This document shows, in pieces, positions 56,404 to 64,000 of a stretch of 64,000 nt of DNA (its first letter is position 1; each line of letters begins with the position of its first letter). The translations under genes were made by a program, and so were the position numbers. Source of the stretch: Ostreococcus lucimarinus CCE9901 (taxonomy: Eukaryota > Chlorophyta > Mamiellophyceae > Mamiellales > Bathycoccaceae); NCBI RefSeq assembly GCF_000092065.1, contig NC_009357.1:558001-622000 (forward strand), read 5' to 3'. A model generated the notes under the pieces. It ran no database searches and had not been told where the DNA came from. It saw only the letters and a list, made by a program, of their open reading frames with translations.

Positions 56404-57441
56404 ATGGGGGCGTACACGTACGATAGCGCCACGCACGGGCCGCCGATCGGGGTCCCGAGGACGATTGGCAAGGCGCGGACGACGGCGCGCGGGGACGACG
56501 CGGAGGGCGATTCCGGTTCCGGACGCTCGAGCGATGCCCCGCTGTCGGTGAATGTTTTTGGAGGTGGGACACAGTTCGCGAGGTCGAGTCCGAGCGAGTC
56601 CGAGGTCGGCACGCCGGGTCGAGGGATGGAAGCTCCTCGAAACGGGACGGCGACGGCGAGGCCGCGCGGGCGCGCGTCGTCGGGTTCAAAGTCGCCGACG
56701 GATCTCAGCGAGACTGATTCAGAGCAAAGTAACACGGGGAAGGGTGATGGTGCGAACAAATTGGTGCATAAAGATTTGGTGACAAACTTGAAGGCGCAAG
56801 CGCGCAGACACGATTCGAGAACGTCGCTCTACAGAGGGGTTTCTCTGTTGCGGCAAACCGGCAAGTACCACGCGCAAATCAACGTGCAGCGGAAACAGTT
56901 GCATCTTGGTTTCTTTTTCAGCGAAGAAGAGGCCGCGCGGGCGTACGATCGGGCGGCAATATTCAAGGCTTCGGTAGAAGGCGGCACCATCTGTACAAAT
57001 ATGGACATCAACGATTACAAGGATGAAATTCCCACCTTGCAGGCGATGACGCAGCCCGAACTGTTACAAATGTTGCACGAGATGAAGCTGAAGAGTAACG
57101 AGAGTTCGGCGCCAAATTCGCCGCGAAAAGGAATTAAACCGCGCACAAGCACCAATTCCAAGCAAATGGCTCGCGAAAATCGATTGGATCGTAGTAACAG
57201 CGGCAGCATTGAGCACGTGATCATCAAGGCGAACTCGCAAGAGCCGCCGACGAGTCCGCGTTTTGACGCGTTAAACAGCGCCGTAGGTGTCGTCGAACGG
57301 GAACAGCAAGGCACTTTGAGTGTTGTCAATGTGGCTGCTTCAGTCACCGTGCAGCACACGTGTCCGGGTGTGATTGATTTACACATCAGCAAGCGTCGAA
57401 GGACGCGAATACAACCCAGACAAGCGCCCGCGGCAGCGTAA
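56404..57441 (+). CDS. AP2-domain transcription factor
   Basis: 345 residues from the ATG at 56404 (MGAYTYDSATHGPP); the frame upstream opens with GTG. One AP2 domain lies at about residues 140-198: SLYRGVSLLRQTGKYHAQIN, LHLGFFFSEEEAARAYDRAA. The first beta-strand is RGVSLL rather than the plant RGVRQR, as in many algal AP2 proteins. Flanks are Ser/Pro-rich with SP motifs and a late basic nuclear-localisation-like cluster (SKRRRTRIQ). It should bind DNA in the nucleus. Whether it is an ANT-like or an independent algal lineage cannot be decided here; only one AP2 repeat is present. Confidence 0.9.
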   Translation: MGAYTYDSATHGPPIGVPRTIGKARTTARGDDAEGDSGSGRSSDAPLSVNVFGGGTQFARSSPSESEVGTPGRGMEAPRNGTATARPRGRASSGSKSPTDLSETDSEQSNTGKGDGANKLVHKDLVTNLKAQARRHDSRTSLYRGVSLLRQTGKYHAQINVQRKQLHLGFFFSEEEAARAYDRAAIFKASVEGGTICTNMDINDYKDEIPTLQAMTQPELLQMLHEMKLKSNESSAPNSPRKGIKPRTSTNSKQMARENRLDRSNSGSIEHVIIKANSQEPPTSPRFDALNSAVGVVEREQQGTLSVVNVAASVTVQHTCPGVIDLHISKRRRTRIQPRQAPAAA

Positions 57442-57757
57442 ACTGGCGCCTCGACGTTGTCTCGAGGACGGTGACGCCGTGTGTAACGTTGAACGATTTT
57501 TGCTTTGAAGGTTCCTTCGTCTAATCGAATGGGCTGTTTTTTGTTTATTAAAAGGTCGCAAGGCCATATAGGATAGTTTTTGACCGAACCGCAGCTGCGC
57601 ACTTTTTGGCTCGCCGAGACCGACAGTCTCGGCTAGGCAAACAAGTGGCATCCTTCTCCCATGAAAGGAGTCGTGTGTAAATGTACGAAAAAGACAAAAT
57701 TTAAATAACTGGTGTTACTAGTGTTACAACCGCTCCGCGCGAACCTAGTTCTTCGAC
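57442..57757. other. Convergent spacer with a short hairpin
   Basis: 316 bases between the AP2 and C1D stops. It is AT-rich for this genome. At 57613-57633 there is a perfect 8-bp stem with a 5-base loop (GCCGAGAC, CGACA, GTCTCGGC). It probably holds the 3' untranslated regions of both genes. No reading frame with a recognisable product. Confidence 0.5.
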
Positions 57758-58465
57758 CTACTTCTTCTTCGCTTTCTTTGAACCCTTGCCTTTGTTTGCC
57801 GACGCCGCGCGCTTTTTACCTCCGTCCTCCTTACCGTCTTCGCCGCCGTCCCCCTTATCACCCCCTGCCGCCGCCAAACTCGCCTTCAACAGATCTCCCG
57901 GCGAACCAACACCATCTTTAATCGCCTTCGCCGCCGTTTCCACGTCCACGCTCGCCTTTCGCCCGCCGGCGCTCGCCCCCCGCGCGCCGTCCCCGAGCCT
58001 CGCTCGCGTCTCCTCGATCTTCTTCCTGTACGCCTCCACCCGTTTCATCTCCTTCGCCGTCGCGTGCTTCTCCGGATCGACGCCTAGCGTCTTCAGGTAC
58101 ATCCCAAACAGCGCGACGATCGCGCGCGCGGCCTCGCAGTGCACCTCCGCGCGTTCCAACGGCCGCAGTTCCTTCGTCAGCGCCTTGCGGTCGGCGTCGA
58201 GAAACGGCTCGAGCGCGCGTTCGATCGCCTCCGTCGCCGCCTCAAACTCATCGAGCGCCTCGCGAGCGTCTTCAGGGAGCGCGTCATCGGCGACGGCGGG
58301 CATGGCGTCGCGCGCGCGCGTCGCAGCGTCGCGCAATGCCGTGGCGGCGGTGCCGCTGCCACCAGCGCGCGGCGCCACGTCACCACACAAAACGACGCGA
58401 CGACGCGCGCGCGCGACGAGACGCTCGAAAGCGCGCGCGAACGCGTCGAAATATATCGCCGCCAT
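57758..58465 (-). CDS. C1D: C1D/Rrp47-like exosome cofactor
   Basis: 235 residues from the ATG at 58465; upstream in-frame codons begin with TTG. The central Sas10/Utp3/C1D domain shows ERAEVHCEAARAIVALFGMY, LKTLGVDPEKH, KEMKRVEAYRKKIEE, in the order of human C1D and yeast Rrp47/Lrp1. The C-terminus is a Lys/Gly-rich tail ending KKAKKK, typical of these nucleic-acid-binding proteins. It helps the nuclear exosome (Rrp6) process rRNA and snoRNA. Its start is 65 bp from that of divergent HPPD. Confidence 0.85.
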   Translation of the reverse strand: MAAIYFDAFARAFERLVARARRRVVLCGDVAPRAGGSGTAATALRDAATRARDAMPAVADDALPEDAREALDEFEAATEAIERALEPFLDADRKALTKELRPLERAEVHCEAARAIVALFGMYLKTLGVDPEKHATAKEMKRVEAYRKKIEETRARLGDGARGASAGGRKASVDVETAAKAIKDGVGSPGDLLKASLAAAGGDKGDGGEDGKEDGGKKRAASANKGKGSKKAKKK

Positions 58466-58530
58466 TCGCTCGACGCCACCGAATCGCGCGCGAGAGACGG
58501 CGACGACGGCGATAAGATAAAGCGTCAACG

Positions 58531-59814
58531 ATGGCGACCGTCCCGAGTAAACGAAAGTTGGTCGGGTGCGCGAACTTCGTGCGATCGAACCCGCTGAGCG
58601 ACGCGTTCGAGTGTGAAAAGTTTGACCACATCGAGTTTTGGTGCGGGGATGCGACGAACGCGGCGGCGAGGTTCGGGGTTGGCTTAGGCATGGGGCTGCG
58701 ATGCAAGAGCGACGCGACCACGGGGAACGGGACGTACGCGTCGTACGCGATGAAGTCGAACGATCTGACGTTCGTGTTCACCGCACCGTACGGAGTCGAG
58801 AGCGGAGGTAGTCGAGGGGAAGCGCCGCATCCGGGACACGAGGGACGGGCGATGATGCGATTTTTTGAGAAGCACGGGCTGGCGGCGCGCGCGGTGGGCG
58901 TGCGAGTCAAAGACGCGCGCGCGGCGTATGAGGAGGCAGTGAAACGTGGTGCGCGTGGCGTGCTGGCGCCGACGGTTTTGACACACACAGTAGACGACGG
59001 ATGTGCGAAGGGTGGACAAGTCATCGCGGAGATTGAGCTATATGGCGATGTCGTCTTGCGCTTCGTCAACGCGACGGATGGATTTGACGGAGACTTTCTG
59101 TGCAATTATTCGGCGACGCGCGATGCGCCAGATGTGTCGTATGGGTTGCAGCGCCTCGATCACGCCGTCGGTAACGTGCACGATTTGATCGAAACCGTGG
59201 ATTATATCACCAAAGTCACGGGCTTTCACGAGTTTGCTGAGTTCACGGCGGAGGACATCGGAACGATCGATAGCGGGTTGAATAGCATGGTGTTGGCAAA
59301 CAATAACGAGTACGTGTTATTGCCTGTGAACGAGCCGACGTTCGGGACGAAGCGGAAGAGTCAAATCCAAACATATCTTGAGCAAAACAATGGCCCTGGG
59401 TTGCAGCACTTGGCGTTGAAAACGGATGACATCTTTGCGACGGTGCGAGAAATGCGCAAGTACTCGCACTTGCGAGGCGGATTCGACTTTCAAGCGCCGG
59501 CAAGCGATGACTATTACAAGCAACTCAAGGCGAAAATCGGCGATGCTTTGAACGATGAGCAGTACGCGCTTGTCGAAGAGTTGGGTTTGCTCGTCGATAA
59601 GGACGACCAGGGCGTATTGATTCAGGTCTTCACGAAGCCCGTGGGCGACCGGCCGACGTTATTTTTAGAAATCATCCAGCGCATAGGCTGCATGCGTAGA
59701 AAAGCGGACTCGGAATCATTTGAGCAAGCAGCCGGATGCGGTGGGTTCGGCAAGGGTAATTTCTCCGAACTGTTCAAATCTATTGAAGCGTACGAAGCGA
59801 CGCTTCAAATTTAG
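58531..59814 (+). CDS. HPD: 4-hydroxyphenylpyruvate dioxygenase
   Basis: 427 residues. It matches plant HPPD across the two vicinal-oxygen-chelate domains. The Fe(II) ligands are the His of LDHAVGNV (about 211), the His of LQHLALKTDDI (about 293) and the Glu of LFLEIIQRIG (about 379). The C-terminal gate GGCGGFGKGNFSELF-type segment reads AAGCGGFGKGNFSELFKSIE. It converts 4-hydroxyphenylpyruvate to homogentisate, the precursor of plastoquinone and tocopherol. No transit peptide is seen (MATVPSKRKLVG), so it is likely cytosolic or imported by another route. GATAAGATAA lies 11 bases upstream of the start in a 65-bp divergent promoter. Confidence 0.95.
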   Translation: MATVPSKRKLVGCANFVRSNPLSDAFECEKFDHIEFWCGDATNAAARFGVGLGMGLRCKSDATTGNGTYASYAMKSNDLTFVFTAPYGVESGGSRGEAPHPGHEGRAMMRFFEKHGLAARAVGVRVKDARAAYEEAVKRGARGVLAPTVLTHTVDDGCAKGGQVIAEIELYGDVVLRFVNATDGFDGDFLCNYSATRDAPDVSYGLQRLDHAVGNVHDLIETVDYITKVTGFHEFAEFTAEDIGTIDSGLNSMVLANNNEYVLLPVNEPTFGTKRKSQIQTYLEQNNGPGLQHLALKTDDIFATVREMRKYSHLRGGFDFQAPASDDYYKQLKAKIGDALNDEQYALVEELGLLVDKDDQGVLIQVFTKPVGDRPTLFLEIIQRIGCMRRKADSESFEQAAGCGGFGKGNFSELFKSIEAYEATLQI

Positions 59815-59909
59815 CCAGGCATTGTTATCAAACCATTTCTTATTCCTTACATTCTCGATTCTTTCTGGTTCGGCTAGGGCGCGCTACAATTCGCTAACTA
59901 TCAAAATGC

Positions 59910-61845
59910 TTAGATGAAAGCGAAAGGGTTATCGGTGCTATATTGCGCCGCCGTAGCCGTAGGCTGCGCCGTGCCTGGCGCGGCTACAGGCGCGTGTTGT
60001 ATGGGCGCAGGCTTCGAGATACTTGGTTGCGGCGAGTCCACGGGCGCAAACGAGAAGGAATCTCCTGCCGAATGAGCTTTGATGTCTTCAAACATCATCG
60101 CTTGATGCGTATCTGTGGCCGGCGCTGGCGGCTGCGAAACTGGCATCGGGAATCCCATGGGACCCAGATTCACCGGCTTCGCCGGCACTGGTGGCGGCGC
60201 CGCGGTGGCAACCGGCGCCACCGGAGTTACTGTTGGTGGCGCAGCCGGCGGCGGCTGAGATTCTTGGCTAGGCAAAGATCCAAAAACATCTGCTTCTGGG
60301 GCTTGCGATGGGACTGGCACCGCTTGTGCTGGAGGTGGCCCTGTCTTCGACTTTATTCCCGTCAATTCACCGAACGATGCGAATGGATCTGGCTGTTCCG
60401 GCTCCACCGGCGGTGCTTCCTGTTGCACTGGCGGTTGCTGCGACTGCTGCGGCATCGTTTGCGCGTTGACTGGAGCCATCACTTGCGGCGGCATCATTCC
60501 CGGCATTTGCATTTGCATTTGCGGCGGCATCATTCCCGGCATTTGTTGCATCTGCGGCGGCATCATTCCCGGCATTTGTTGCATCTGCGGCGGCATCATC
60601 CCCGGCATTTGTTGCATCTGCGGTGGCATCATTCCCGGCATTTGTTGCATCTGCGGCGGCATCATCCCCGGCATTTGTTGCATCTGGGGCGGCATCATTC
60701 CTGGCATTTGCATCTGGGGCGGCATTTGCGCTGGGTACTGCTGGATCCCTGGTGCGTTCACCCGCGGATGGACGTGCGGTTGCGGCGGAACCTGCGGCGA
60801 TAGGGTCCAAAAGTCTTCCTCTAAAGCAGGCCGAGATGCAGGCGCTGCAGGAGTCTCGACAGGCGCTGCGGGTGTCTCGATGGTCAAACCTCCGAACAAA
60901 TCAGATTGCTGCGTAGGTGCCGCCGGAGCTTGCGATACGGGCGCGACGCTCGCCGATTCTGGCACCGACGCGGCATACGATTGTTGGGCGACGGCTGGCG
61001 GTGGCTCAAACCCGAAGCTAGGTGCTTCTGCAGCTTGCGGTCGAGAGTCAAACGCGGCTGTCGCAAACGAAGTCCAATCCGCCCCGCTCGCCGGAGCCGG
61101 CGCGGCGGTTTGTTGCGGCGGCTGTGTGGTAGGCGCAACTTGAGCCGGCACCGGCGAATCAAATAAGCCGCCAAACAAATCTGGCGCTTTCGTCGCCGCC
61201 GGTTGTGCCGCCGGCGTCGCCGGAGCCACCTGACCCCCCACCGCGCTCCCCGCCCCGGCGTCGTCGTAGTACAACTTATCCACGAAAACAGCCTTGATCC
61301 ACACCTTTCCTCTCACTGTATTACCACTCTGCGGCAACGGTTCTGCCGGATTCCAGCGCGCTAAAAACGTCCGCCGCGCCGCCTCGTTGCCTTTCCTTCG
61401 CAACATCTCGACCTCATCTCCCGAGAACGTCGACGCACTGATGCTCTTAATCCTAAAATTGAAATCTCTGAATATCCCCGAGCATCTCGTGCACACGAAT
61501 ATTCCGAACGGCACGCACACCGAGCGAGGCGCCTGCGTCGCGGAGTCGTCGCGGTCAGTCATCCGCTGAACTCATCTCAACGTTCACGAGCATCCACGCG
61601 CGTTCCTTCGGTTTCGCGCCCGCGCGCGCGGTATACCGCGCGCAAAAGTAGCGCCGTCGCCGGCGCGCGCGCGCGGGGCGCCGCGCGCCGTTCGAGGGCG
61701 CGAAAGATGCGAAAGTCTCGTCGATAATCTCGTCGAAACACGACGAAGGACGCACCAAAGACCCCGGTCCGACGCACGAGAAGCACGTCTTATTCCCGGG
61801 CTCACGCGCGAGCGCGGTGAGCGCTTGCTCGTTCTTATCGTTCAT
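59910..61845 (-). CDS. AGFG/AGD14-type ArfGAP protein, two exons
   Basis: Model: exon 1 61845..61756 (30 codons), intron 61533..61755 (223 nt), exon 2 61532..59910; 570 aa. The long frame lacks the first half of the zinc finger. Exon 1 supplies MNDKNEQALTALAREPGNKT then CFSC, and joins in phase 0 so that CVGPGSLAPRSVCVPFGIFV then CTRCSGIFR follows. This matches plant AGD14 and animal AGFG, except for three extra residues in the loop (C-x2-C-x19-C-x2-C). The donor is GTGCGT and the acceptor CGACGCAG, with CTGAC 26 nt upstream. The rest is Gln/Pro/Ala-rich with DLFGGL-like motifs for adaptor or EH binding and a run of 11-residue MPPQMQQMPGM units. A role in clathrin or nuclear-pore-linked traffic is by family. 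Confidence 0.83.
60490..60716 (-). repeat. 33-bp coding repeat (MPPQMQQMPGM)
   Basis: Five near-perfect 33-bp units flanked by two variant units in the AGFG-type gene, encoding Met/Pro/Gln-rich 11-residue repeats. Confidence 0.93.
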
Positions 61846-61995
61846 CGTCTCGCGCGGGTGTCCCGTGCGGTGATGTGCGGCCCTCGAGCGCGCGCGCGCG
61901 GATTCTGTGACGAACGCGCGACGAGAGTCTCGTCACGAGACGACGACGCGCGTTCGACGCTACGTTTGGCTATGACAATTGTGCTAATTTTCGCG

Positions 61996-62721
61996 CTAAT
62001 CTTCGTCAAAGTATTTGTCCTCGGCGTCCTGGTCGATCTCGCGTCGCCAGTGAGCGTCGAGCGCGGCGTCGGCGTCGACGGAGAGGTAATCGAAACCGTC
62101 GTCGCCGCCGGCGAGAAAGCGCTCTCGCATGACGCGTTCAAAATCCGCCGCGCGCGACACGTACTCGGCCTGGGAGATGTACGTCCTCGACCGCCCGCGA
62201 GACGCTCTGTACTCATCGACGTCGACGATGAACGTCGCTTCTTCCGTCGCTTCCTCCGCCGTCGTCGCCGCTCGCCGCTCGCCGCGCGCGTCGCCGTCGC
62301 CGTCGCCGTCGCCGTCCACCGTCGCCCCATCCCATCCCTCGAACATCGCCCTGCGCCACGCCGCATCGCTCACCTTACCGTCCGTCTTCGCCGCCCCGCG
62401 TCCGACCGCGCGTCCGCTCGAGCTCGCGAACGCGTCTCCGAATCGCGCGTCGCTCGCGCTCGCGTCTCCAAACTCTTCCTCCCATCGCGCCTCCGCCGCC
62501 GCTCGAACCTCCCGCGCGCGCTCGCGCGCCAGTATCCGCTCTCCCGCGCCGTCCTCCGCCGCCGTCTCCGGCTCGGCGTCGCCCTTCCGCACGTCCACGC
62601 CGACGATTTCATCGAACGCGCGCGGGTCGCGCGCGCGCATCGAATCCACGCTAAAGTACCCGCTCGCGTCGAGCGCGACGCGCATGTGCGCGTATCGTCG
62701 ATTGCGACGGACGGAGGACAT
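61996..62721 (-). CDS. CCDC97: CCDC97-like protein (spliceosome-associated family)
   Basis: 241 residues from the ATG at 62721 (MSSVRRNRRYAHMRVALDAS); upstream frame sequence is basic low complexity. The N-terminal block SGYFSVDSMRARDPRAFDEI and the C-terminal block FLAGGDDGFDYLSVDADAAL, then an acidic end (EDKYFDED), are the two conserved ends of CCDC97. The linker is acidic and Ala-rich with a Glu/Arg coiled-coil stretch. Animal CCDC97 associates with the SF3b complex; its biochemical role is little known. It is co-oriented with the AGFG gene (150 bases to its start) and divergent from SMC1. Confidence 0.78.
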   Translation of the reverse strand: MSSVRRNRRYAHMRVALDASGYFSVDSMRARDPRAFDEIVGVDVRKGDAEPETAAEDGAGERILARERAREVRAAAEARWEEEFGDASASDARFGDAFASSSGRAVGRGAAKTDGKVSDAAWRRAMFEGWDGATVDGDGDGDGDARGERRAATTAEEATEEATFIVDVDEYRASRGRSRTYISQAEYVSRAADFERVMRERFLAGGDDGFDYLSVDADAALDAHWRREIDQDAEDKYFDED

Positions 62722-63079
62722 TTTCGTCGTCGCCCTCGACGCGCCGCGCGGCGCGTCGCGCTCCGCGGGCGCCGCGGCCGGCGCGCGCCGGCGCCGTCGC
62801 CGCTTTTTGTAATGCAAGACCTGTTTCAAATACCGGACCACGCGCGACCGACAGCTCGACGCCGACGCGCGACGACGCGCGCACACGCCGACGCGCGCGC
62901 GCGACGGACGCCGACGCGCGAGGACTCGCGCGCGATACTCGGGCGCGCATCGCGCGGCGACGACGCGCGCGCGGTGGACGACGACGACGACGACGCGACT
63001 CGACGGTGGATTTTGATTTTTGAAATTTCAAACCGACGCGCGCGAAGATTCGGGAAACGCGCGGACGCGAGCGACGAGG
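62722..63079. promoter_or_regulatory. Divergent region CCDC97 / SMC1 with palindrome and E2F-like motif
   Basis: 358 bases. At 63019-63032 is a perfect 14-bp palindrome TTTGAAATTTCAAA, and at 63051-63057 CGGGAAA, an E2F-like core, 23 bases before the SMC1 start. The rest is (CGA)n and CGCG-rich. Confidence 0.5.
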
Positions 63080-64000
63080 ATGGATCGCGCGATGGCGACG
63101 GTGGGCGACGCGGCGATGAAACGCCCGACGGCGGCGCGCGGACGGATCGATCGGATCGAGGTGGAGAATTTTAAGTCGTACAAGGGAAAGCATCAGATCG
63201 GACCTTTTAAATCCTTTACGAGCGTCGTGGGGCCGAACGGGAGCGGGAAGTCGAATCTTATGGATGCGATATCGTTCGTGCTCGGGGTGCGAAGCGCACA
63301 GTTGAGAGGGACGACGTTTAAGGATTTGATCTACACGGTGGACTTGGCGGATGCGAGTGAGAATAGACGAAGCGCTCGGGTGACGTTGGCGTACGAACCG
63401 GAGAATGAGCGAGAGATTTTGTTCTCGAGAGTCATCGAGGCGAGCGGGACGACGCATTACGAGATCGATAACCAACGATTGACGTCGGAGGAGTACAACG
63501 AACGATTGAAGTCGTACGGGATTCTGGTCAAGGCGCGAAACTTTTTGGTGTATCAGGGCGACATCGAGGCGGTGGCGCAGAAAACGCCGAAGGAGTTGAC
63601 GACGCTGATTGAACAAATTTCTGGTTCGGATGAGTACGCGGAGACGTATACGACGAACGAGCGGGCGAAGCAACGTGCCGAGGACGAAGCACACACGAGC
63701 TTTACTAAAAAGAAGTCTTTGATGACGCAGAAGAAGCAGATGCGCGAGCAAAAGGAAGAGGCGGAGAAGCACATGGCGCTTCAAGAACGCGTGAATCAGA
63801 TGAAGGTTGAAAGCACCCTGTTCAAGCTCTATCACATCGATGCCGACATAGACCGCGTTCGTGATGAGATGAGAAACGTGCGTGAAGTTCGCGACGAGCA
63901 CGTGGCTGCGAATGAGGAATCGCTCAAGGAATACGAGGACAAGCGCAAGGAGAAAATGACCAAGGATAAGACGCACTTGGCGCTCAACCGTAAGATTGAA
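63080..64000 (+). CDS. SMC1: Cohesin subunit SMC1, N-terminal part (partial)
   Basis: The frame starts at ATG 63080 and runs off the right edge (307 codons). The N-terminal ATPase half-site is complete: RIDRIEVENFKSYKGKH, Walker A GPNGSGKSN at about residues 52-60, and the Q-loop in LVYQGDIEAVAQKTP. FVLGVRSAQLRGTTFKDLIY and the insertion with ARNFLVYQGDIE are SMC1-specific within the SMC family. After residue about 215 the coiled coil begins (KKKSLMTQKKQMREQKEEAE). SMC1 with SMC3 forms the cohesin ring that holds sister chromatids together, the ring shugoshin protects. An ATG at 63092 could also serve. Confidence 0.94.
   Translation, partial: MDRAMATVGDAAMKRPTAARGRIDRIEVENFKSYKGKHQIGPFKSFTSVVGPNGSGKSNLMDAISFVLGVRSAQLRGTTFKDLIYTVDLADASENRRSARVTLAYEPENEREILFSRVIEASGTTHYEIDNQRLTSEEYNERLKSYGILVKARNFLVYQGDIEAVAQKTPKELTTLIEQISGSDEYAETYTTNERAKQRAEDEAHTSFTKKKSLMTQKKQMREQKEEAEKHMALQERVNQMKVESTLFKLYHIDADIDRVRDEMRNVREVRDEHVAANEESLKEYEDKRKEKMTKDKTHLALNRKIE

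Noticed and set aside
57600-57660. tRNA or snoRNA gene
   Set aside because: Only one hairpin; no cloverleaf, no C/D or H/ACA boxes in the right places.
60466-61143. Plus-strand Gly/Ile/Cys repeat frame
   Set aside because: Antisense reading of the MPPQMQQMPGM repeat in the AGFG gene; looks Cys-rich only by coincidence.

Overview
The window is nuclear DNA from a very compact, GC-rich eukaryote. The best guess is a picoplanktonic green alga of the Mamiellales, Ostreococcus-like. The evidence is plant-type gene content (BIG/UBR4, CDPK, HPPD, thylakoid-type FKBP, AP2 factor, HR-like lesion-inducing protein, AGD14-type ArfGAP), protein-sized genes on both strands separated by tens to a few hundred bases, and a few short introns with a uniform grammar. 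That grammar is a GTGCG-like donor, a CTGAC branch site about 25-35 nt before the acceptor, and a CAG or TAG acceptor. No rRNA, tRNA, CRISPR array, transposon or phage gene was found. The species assignment is inference.

Layout. 1-13.4 kb: the 5' part of a giant BIG/UBR4 gene (runs off the left edge), a JmjC demethylase, an mTERF-like protein, a CDPK with a hidden myristoylation exon, a secretory FKBP, and a GATA+PHD protein whose zinc finger is split by two introns. 13.3-25.9 kb: an ER lumen protein ending RDEL, an HRLI/DoxX-like membrane protein, calnexin, an unknown membrane protein, a REV1-like protein without a polymerase core, a SOUL protein, a lumenal FKBP, an SDR, CCT8, and a small GW-repeat protein. 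25.9-36.4 kb: an aspartyl-hydroxylase-like protein, an F-box/LRR protein, a large UBA/armadillo protein with a 78-bp coding repeat, an ArfGAP and a DnaJ protein. 36.6-46 kb: an LSD1-type demethylase fused to DEK_C, TFIIS-N-like and SRI-like domains, NAR1, a P450, a metallothionein-like mini-gene, a DHHC transferase and a TPR protein. 46-64 kb: a KH/CCCH RNA-binding protein, an FBXO9-like protein, a CwfJ protein with an RRM, an alpha/beta hydrolase, a secreted repeat protein, shugoshin, a small membrane protein, an AP2 factor, C1D, HPPD, an AGD14/AGFG ArfGAP, CCDC97 and the start of SMC1 (runs off the right edge).

Starts and splicing. Several reading frames open only with non-ATG codons. In those cases I either moved the start to the first sensible in-frame ATG or found an upstream exon. 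Ten genes were rebuilt with introns this way (CDPK, FKBP, GATA-PHD, calnexin, CCT8, KH/CCCH, hydrolase, shugoshin, small membrane protein, AGFG ArfGAP). These models rest on splice signals and restored domains, not on transcripts.

Themes. Chromatin and chromosome genes are frequent (JmjC, GATA-PHD, LSD1 fusion, shugoshin, SMC1, REV1-like), as are secretory and ER functions (calnexin, RDEL protein, FKBP, two ArfGAPs, DHHC) and RNA processing (CwfJ, CCDC97, C1D, KH/CCCH). They are neighbours, not operons. Many pairs are divergent with tiny shared promoters, down to 47 bp between start codons.
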